Origin: Hydromicrobium sp964415365
GTDB lineage: Bacteria > Actinomycetota > Humimicrobiia > Humimicrobiales > Humimicrobiaceae
Assembly: GCA_964415365.1 (NCBI GenBank)
Contig: CAYPYW010000048.1
Coordinates: 1 to 11,277 of the forward strand
Length of the DNA stretch: 11,277 nt
Direction of reading: 5' to 3'
Below are positions 7,347 through 11,277 of the stretch, piece by piece (the stretch's first letter is position 1; each line of letters opens with the position of its first letter). The translations under genes were made by a program, and so were the position numbers. The notes below the pieces were generated by a model. The model did no database searches, was not told the origin of the DNA, and saw nothing but the letters and a program-made list of their open reading frames with translations.

Positions 7347-8879
7347 TTATAAACCAATGTGTTTTAAATGATTAGAAATATTATCTGAAACCATCCTATA
7401 GTGATCCTCTTCATATTTAAATAGAGTATCATAGATTTTATCTTTAAAAATATATTTGTTGTCTTCAGCTTTTTTAGTTAGTATGGAACCAAAAGCTATA
7501 TGAAGCATTTGTCTTGATTCGGAAAAATCTAAAAATGATTTTAAATCATCGTCTTTTACATCCTTAATCCTTGGTAGTTTACTTAAATCTGTAGTTATGT
7601 GATAAAAATTTTTTTCTACATCAAATTTTTTAGCTGCAAAACAGTGGAGCTCTCTGTAAAGCTCTGGATTTCTCATAGAAATCGTTCTGATTGCTTCAAG
7701 CCAGCTTGTTCCTGAAGTCTTTATATGATAGAGATTATCTGTTTTTTCTGATATGGTCTTATAGACTGAGTATTTCTCACTGCCTGAATGAAGCGACAGT
7801 CTATAGCCTCCAAATTTTTTAGCTATAATAGCATGTTGGGAAAAGTTAATATCAAATTCATTAATATCTCCAATATAATCAATAGCTTTTTGCCAATCTC
7901 CTTTATAATAAAGAGCAAGACTTTGAAAACTTACACTTTTTTCCTTTAATTCTTCAACAATAAATATGTGCTCAAGTGGACTTACAAAATTGGGAATCTC
8001 ATCCATTGATATTTCAATTTCAAATTGGTTCTTATTATTTTTTTCCAAATACTCATAACATCTTGAAATGTGTTTTATCGCTTCTAAATATTTAATAGAG
8101 GCTATTACAAGAGATTCTTCATCAAATACATAATTTTTATCTGAAATTTTAAGCCCTTTACCTAAATATTTGTTTTCTAAATGCTTTCTTTCAGAAATTG
8201 AATTATATATATTAGCAATTATCGACTTATTTAGTCTAGAAGGTTCATTTTTAATATAATCTGAAGGATCAAGCGTGAACATTGTATATCCGCACTTTAC
8301 TGCTTCCCCTAAATCTCTAATCTTTTTAATATGGTCCGCATCAGCACCATATGGTTTTTTAAAGCCCGATTCAAAACAACCCCATCTGGTACAATCAATT
8401 ACATCCTGCCAGCTTTTTTCCATCTTATTCAACTCTCTTACAGACTGTTGTGCTAGAAATGGAAAAATATCCTTATCATTAATTGCTATTATATGGGCTG
8501 GCGTGACTATCCCAAGTCTATCGCCAAACCCAAAAGAGTTTCTGTTACCGCATATTGATGGATTAAGATGAGGAAAGACTCTGCGTAATATTTCTAAATT
8601 ATTATGATTTAATTGAGAGATTTTAATGCTATATGGTTTTTCATTAGCAAAATCATCAAATATAAGCTTGCCTTCAAACTTGTTTATTCCCACATTATTT
8701 CCAATAATAACCAGAAATTTTTCTTTTTTATCTTTTGCAATAAAAAAGAAGTTACCACTATCAGAACATACTGAATTATTATAAACATCATATCTATAAC
8801 CAGTTATTTTTGTAAAATAATCAATTATGTTCTTATAATCTTTCACTAAATCCAACCTTTTTTTCTTCATAATAATCAT
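7347..8879 (-). CDS. uxaE: Tagaturonate/fructuronate epimerase (UxaE family)
   Basis: This 510-aa cytoplasmic enzyme interconverts D-tagaturonate and D-fructuronate, a shortcut that lets galacturonate enter the glucuronate branch without UxaB/UxaA, known from Thermotoga. Family-like blocks are FGFGDRLG (116-123), YGADADHIKK (177-186, rich in possible metal ligands), EISMDE (289-294), LHSGSEKYS (363-371) and HIKTSGTSWLEAIR (385-398). Length fits the family. The start is uncertain: ATG at 8879 or ATG at 8870, and neither has a good Shine-Dalgarno sequence (only an A/G-rich AAGAAA). It is the first gene of the operon; a LacI-type operator lies about 60 bp upstream. It is AT-rich like the lacI remnant and unlike the SDR gene behind it. 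No upstream enzymes (UxaC isomerase, tagaturonate supply) or transporters are in the window. Confidence 0.9.
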   Translation of the reverse strand: MIIMKKKRLDLVKDYKNIIDYFTKITGYRYDVYNNSVCSDSGNFFFIAKDKKEKFLVIIGNNVGINKFEGKLIFDDFANEKPYSIKISQLNHNNLEILRRVFPHLNPSICGNRNSFGFGDRLGIVTPAHIIAINDKDIFPFLAQQSVRELNKMEKSWQDVIDCTRWGCFESGFKKPYGADADHIKKIRDLGEAVKCGYTMFTLDPSDYIKNEPSRLNKSIIANIYNSISERKHLENKYLGKGLKISDKNYVFDEESLVIASIKYLEAIKHISRCYEYLEKNNKNQFEIEISMDEIPNFVSPLEHIFIVEELKEKSVSFQSLALYYKGDWQKAIDYIGDINEFDINFSQHAIIAKKFGGYRLSLHSGSEKYSVYKTISEKTDNLYHIKTSGTSWLEAIRTISMRNPELYRELHCFAAKKFDVEKNFYHITTDLSKLPRIKDVKDDDLKSFLDFSESRQMLHIAFGSILTKKAEDNKYIFKDKIYDTLFKYEEDHYRMVSDNISNHLKHIGL

Positions 8880-8937
8880 AATATTTTTCTTATAAATTTT
8901 GGCTGCTTTCCAAGATTTATATTAAAAGCTGTGGTAA

Positions 8938-8949
8938 TGGAACGTTTCT
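8938..8949. promoter_or_regulatory. LacI-type operator upstream of uxaE (imperfect copy)
   Basis: TGGAACGTTTCT matches the perfect 12-bp palindrome at 9998-10009 in 10 of 12 positions, with the LacI-family central CG. It lies 59 bp before the uxaE ATG. On the minus strand an AT-rich TAAATATAG precedes it directly, in the place where the -10 box sits at the other site. I find only a weak -35 (CTGATT, 18 nt further up), so the promoter itself is not called. The spacing (TG-3-CG-3-CA) does not fit a CcpA cre box, which has four bases on each side of CG. Confidence 0.6.
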
Positions 8950-9019
8950 CTATATTTAAAAAAAATAATTCTTATGAATCAGGATTTTAAAAATATGATA
9001 CAAAAAATTACTCTCTCAA

Positions 9020-9954
9020 TTAATTTATATTCGATACGCTCCCTCTTTCTACTATTTCTGATTTAAGGTAGCAATTAACATTATTAACTTCTTGATTGTT
9101 TTCAATCTATCTAAATAGAATTTCAACAGATTTTACACCCATTTCATACTTAGGTTGATTAACTGTTGTTAAGTTTATTGATTGCACAGAAGTAAGTTTA
9201 ATATTATCATACCCAATTATTGAGAAATCTACTGGAATTTTATAACCTTTTTCTAAAAAATAATTAAGTGCCCCTATGGCAACCAAATCACCACTTGCAA
9301 AAATTGCTGTAGGTCTATCTGTGCAACTAAGCATTCCTTGTGCTGATTTATACCCAGCTTCCATTTTTGATATTCCATTTTTAAAAATATAATTTTCATT
9401 AACTTTTATTCCATTCTCTTTCAGACAATCTCTATACCCCCTAAATCTATCAATTACATTAATAATATTTTCATTGCCGGTAAAATGTGCGATTTTTTTA
9501 TGTCCTTTTTTTATTAAATAATTTACTGCCATTTTTCCCGATTTATAGTTATTTACTGTAACTACATTTTAATTTATTCCTTTTACCTTCCTTGTTATTA
9601 ATACGAAAGGATAGTTTTTGGCAGAAAGCTTTTTTATATTTATATCTTCTATTGTTGGTGTCGCGAGAAGTATTCCCAGAGCTCTATTTCGAATAAGTAT
9701 ATTAATATATTTTTCTTCCTCTTCTTCTGAATAATTTGTATTGCATAATACCATACTGCAACTTCTATTTTTTGCTTCACTCTCAGTACCTAATGCAACT
9801 TCTGAGAAAAAAGGATTGTTTATGTCTGAAATTATTAAACCAATAATGAGAAAACCACTAATGTAACTAGCAACCATAATATTTTTCTTTTCTTTTTATA
9901 GAATGTCTTTTAAAAAATTATATTACCACAATCTTGATGCTAATATTTTTCCAT
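9020..9954 (-). pseudogene. LacI-family transcriptional repressor, disabled
   Basis: This is the remains of a one-component sugar-responsive repressor. From 9877 to 9020 a single frame gives a complete LacI effector domain: FLIIGLIISDINNPFF, a NTNYSEEEEEKYI segment, LIKKGHKKIAHFTG, RFRGYRDCLKENGI, ASGDLVAIGALNYF and SIIGYDNI. The last residues, SEIVERGSV, are the usual family ending. Two in-frame stops break it: TAA at 9569-9571 and TAG at 9107-9109; similarity continues without a gap through both. The helix-turn-helix is nearly gone: after the ATG at 9954 only NISIK (9947-9933, one frame off) resembles the family's NISIKDVA opening. Only about 70 bp separate this remnant from the effector-domain frame, so roughly 40 codons were deleted. 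An AAGGAGG ribosome site just before 9954, a strong promoter and an operator survive upstream. Likely target: the uxaE operon and itself. Confidence 0.9.
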
Positions 9955-9997
9955 AGACCTCCTTAATTTCTATTAAATTATAAATTTCGGTAGTTAG

Positions 9998-10009
9998 TGG
10001 AACGTTCCA
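9998..10009. promoter_or_regulatory. LacI-type operator at the lacI promoter (perfect palindrome)
   Basis: TGGAACGTTCCA reads the same on both strands. It begins one base after the -10 box of the minus-strand promoter, so a bound repressor would cover the transcription start. This is the classic layout for autorepression. The related site before uxaE suggests the same repressor controlled both units. Confidence 0.8.
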
Positions 10010-10010
10010 T

Positions 10011-10039
10011 ATAATAAAACATTTTTTTATAGTTGTCAA
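10011..10039 (-). promoter_or_regulatory. Sigma-70/SigA promoter of the lacI remnant
   Basis: On the minus strand TTGACA (10034-10039, full consensus) is followed by a 17-bp spacer and TATTAT (10011-10016). Transcription would start inside or just after the operator and read into the ATG at 9954. Confidence 0.82.
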
Positions 10040-10270
10040 GCTATTGGGTTGATTACCAGCGATTAATCATCTTCTGCCAGTTCTCCCCCAAATACCAGAT
10101 AAAATATGGTTATTGTCACTTCAATCCATTGAACCATTTTCCAAATGAAAGTTTCGAAGGCAAAAATCCGGGCGATTTTTGTGTTTTGGAGTGCCTAAAA
10201 TATCTTTATCTGTGATAGTATTAAGTCAGTTGTGTGGTTGGTTTATTAAATATTAAAGAAGAAAGGAGTG
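10040..10270. other. Intergenic segment with an AT-rich hairpin, probable IS flank
   Basis: I find no convincing gene here. A perfect inverted repeat CAAAAATC (10161-10168) and GATTTTTG (10174-10181) flanks a CGGGC loop. It could act as a weak terminator on either strand, though no clean T tract follows. The block from about 10060 to 10200 is less AT-rich than the lacI remnant and may belong to the insertion-sequence debris on its right. Confidence 0.4.
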
Positions 10271-11049
10271 TTATATCGGAATTGGTGGAATTGTCGGAAC
10301 CAGCGGGAGGGGGATCTCATCGGTGTGAAATCCTATCCCTATTAGTTTTATCAAGTATATCCTGGTCTTAATGGACCTGTCTTTAATATTTCTTATGCGG
10401 AAGATATTGAAGATATTTACACAGATAAAAAGAAGCAGCAAAAATGCTATTACTCCGTTGGTGCTGTGCCGGTATACATGGTCTGCGTTCCAGGCATTTA
10501 CCGTTTCGTTAAAACACTGATTTTCAATCTGCCACCGGCTGTGGCAGATAGCTACAGTATTTTTTAAACTGCCGGGATCTTCTGAACGGGGCAGATTAGT
10601 GACCCACATCCAATTTGCCCTGTTCAGCTTATTCTCAAAACTCTTGCCGTCTTTTGAGTGGACCCTTGTGGGTGCGGCCTCTTCTGATGCAATAACCCTT
10701 ACGCCTTTCCCATAGCCGTCCCAGCATCCTTCTACTAAATGGCCCCAGACTCTGTAATATGTTTTTTCCGCCTGTAGACTTCGGGTTCTGATAGAAGAGA
10801 TAGCCTGTTGGCCTCCTCAAATAATTGTCTTCTTTCTTCCTTTAGAACTGCAACAGCATGTTTGTGATGTCTCTCTAAAAGATTAAATACTGTTTCCTTT
10901 AAATACAGCCCGTCACCTATTACTACAGAAAATGCTTTGGGATAATTTTTGCAAACTCTCTCCATCAGCCTGTATGCACTTGAGATCTCTCCTTCTCCCG
11001 GTAGAATTGGCTCTATATCTAGGATAAAGCTGATTTTAGGTCCTGCCAG
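10271..11049 (-). pseudogene. DDE (IS4-like) transposase, N-truncated and frameshifted
   Basis: This is a broken insertion-sequence transposase. The first frame (from about 11049) carries GPKISFILDIEPILPGEGE and VVIGDGLYL, the latter with the second catalytic Asp. It stops at 10735. A -1 shift at a run of six A (minus strand; 10762-10767) opens the continuing frame, which has no stop down to 10271. That frame holds NRANWMWVTNLP and SRWQIENQCFNETVN with the third catalytic acid. A hydrophobic stretch and RIRNIKD end the conserved part. The N-terminal region with the first Asp is missing, replaced in frame by another transposase fragment. It is presumably non-functional. GC content is higher than in the lacI remnant. 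No terminal inverted repeats could be defined. Confidence 0.82.
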
Positions 11050-11223
11050 GATAAATGAGGTGGAATTAAAACCCTTTTCAAACCAGCCAGCCTTTATCTG
11101 CTTGTATCTTTCCTCTATCTGCCAGCGGAGCCTGTAGTCCAGGACTGCCTTTGCCGGATCCCGGTAGTTTTTAGTGGTTGCAAGTGACCACACCCTTACC
11201 TTCCCATTCTTCTGAGTCGAGCG
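11050..11223 (-). pseudogene. C-terminal fragment of a second IS4-type transposase
   Basis: About 58 codons remain. They include YRLRWQIEERYKQIK, which fits the IS4-family Y-(2)-R-(3)-E-(6)-K signature exactly, followed by GWFEKGFNSTSF. The fragment then joins the next transposase in frame around 11047-11052. Its upstream part is replaced at about 11224 by the repeat-bearing sequence at the window edge. With only one catalytic residue left it cannot be active. Confidence 0.75.
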
Positions 11224-11277
11224 TGTTTTTTTCAATCGAAAAGTACCCCATATTTCAATCGAAAAGTACTCCACTTA
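11224..11277 (+). mobile_element. Probable end of an IS21-family element (continues beyond window)
   Basis: Reading rightwards from TG at 11224, two identical 17-bp direct repeats (TTTCAATCGAAAAGTAC at 11230-11246 and 11253-11269) lie 23 bp apart, followed by CCCC and TCC. Tandem terminal repeats just inside a TG end are the hallmark of IS21-family elements. The sequence abuts a truncated transposase gene, as expected for an insertion. The istA/istB genes would lie beyond the right edge, so this rests on the repeats alone. Confidence 0.5.

Noticed and set aside
8877..9888. The same 14 bases (CATAATATTTTTCT on the plus strand) at the uxaE start (8877-8890) and at an internal lacI ATG (9875-9888)
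   Set aside because: An A/T-rich match of this length can arise by chance here; the flanks do not extend it.
9998..10009. CcpA cre site
   Set aside because: The half-sites are three bases from the central CG rather than four, and the site sits next to a LacI-family gene with a second copy at the operon.
10033..10215. 60-codon plus-strand open frame left of the transposase remnant
   Set aside because: It overlaps the lacI promoter on the other strand, has no ribosome site or recognisable family features, and includes the palindrome at 10161-10181.
1..11277. CRISPR array, riboswitch or defence system
   Set aside because: No regularly spaced repeats beyond the two 17-mers at the right edge, and no recognised riboswitch core or defence gene.

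Overview
The window looks like an accessory catabolic locus from an AT-rich Gram-positive anaerobe, most likely a clostridial or Halanaerobium-like member of the Bacillota. That placement is an inference from the low GC of much of the window, strong AGGAGG-type ribosome binding sites, AGA/AGG and ATA codon use, a tRNA with an encoded CCA end, and a Thermotoga/Firmicutes-type tagaturonate epimerase. No taxon can be fixed from the sequence alone.

Layout. Positions 1-55 hold the 3' part of a plus-strand tRNA-Glu(CUC). Positions 56-385 are non-coding and carry two hairpin/terminator structures. From 8879 down to 386 runs a compact minus-strand operon of seven genes: uxaE (tagaturonate epimerase), an SDR of the mannonate oxidoreductase type, 6-phosphogluconate dehydrogenase (gnd), a LarA-family nickel-pincer racemase/epimerase, a PfkB-family sugar kinase, and two divergent uroporphyrinogen-decarboxylase-like proteins. 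Upstream, also on the minus strand, is a LacI-family repressor pseudogene (9020-9954) with a disrupted DNA-binding domain and two in-frame stops. It still has a near-consensus promoter, and a perfect palindromic operator (TGGAACGTTCCA) lies next to that promoter. A second, imperfect copy of the operator lies in front of uxaE. From 10271 to the right edge are decayed insertion sequences: a frameshifted, N-terminally truncated DDE transposase, fused in frame to the C-terminal piece of a second transposase, which is itself cut by what looks like an IS21-family end with tandem 17-bp repeats.

How the genes may work together. UxaE makes fructuronate from tagaturonate and the SDR would reduce fructuronate to mannonate. 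No mannonate dehydratase or KDPG aldolase gene is present. Instead the operon has a LarA homologue, a kinase and Gnd. If the LarA homologue epimerises mannonate to gluconate and the PfkB kinase phosphorylates gluconate, Gnd would complete a route from hexuronates to ribulose 5-phosphate. This is a hypothesis. The conventional alternative is that the kinase acts on 2-keto-3-deoxygluconate, with a dehydratase encoded elsewhere.

The four central genes (SDR, gnd, larA-like, pfkB-like; about 2619-7300) are clearly richer in GC than uxaE, the lacI remnant and the two UroD-like genes on either side. The operon therefore looks like a mosaic of two sources.
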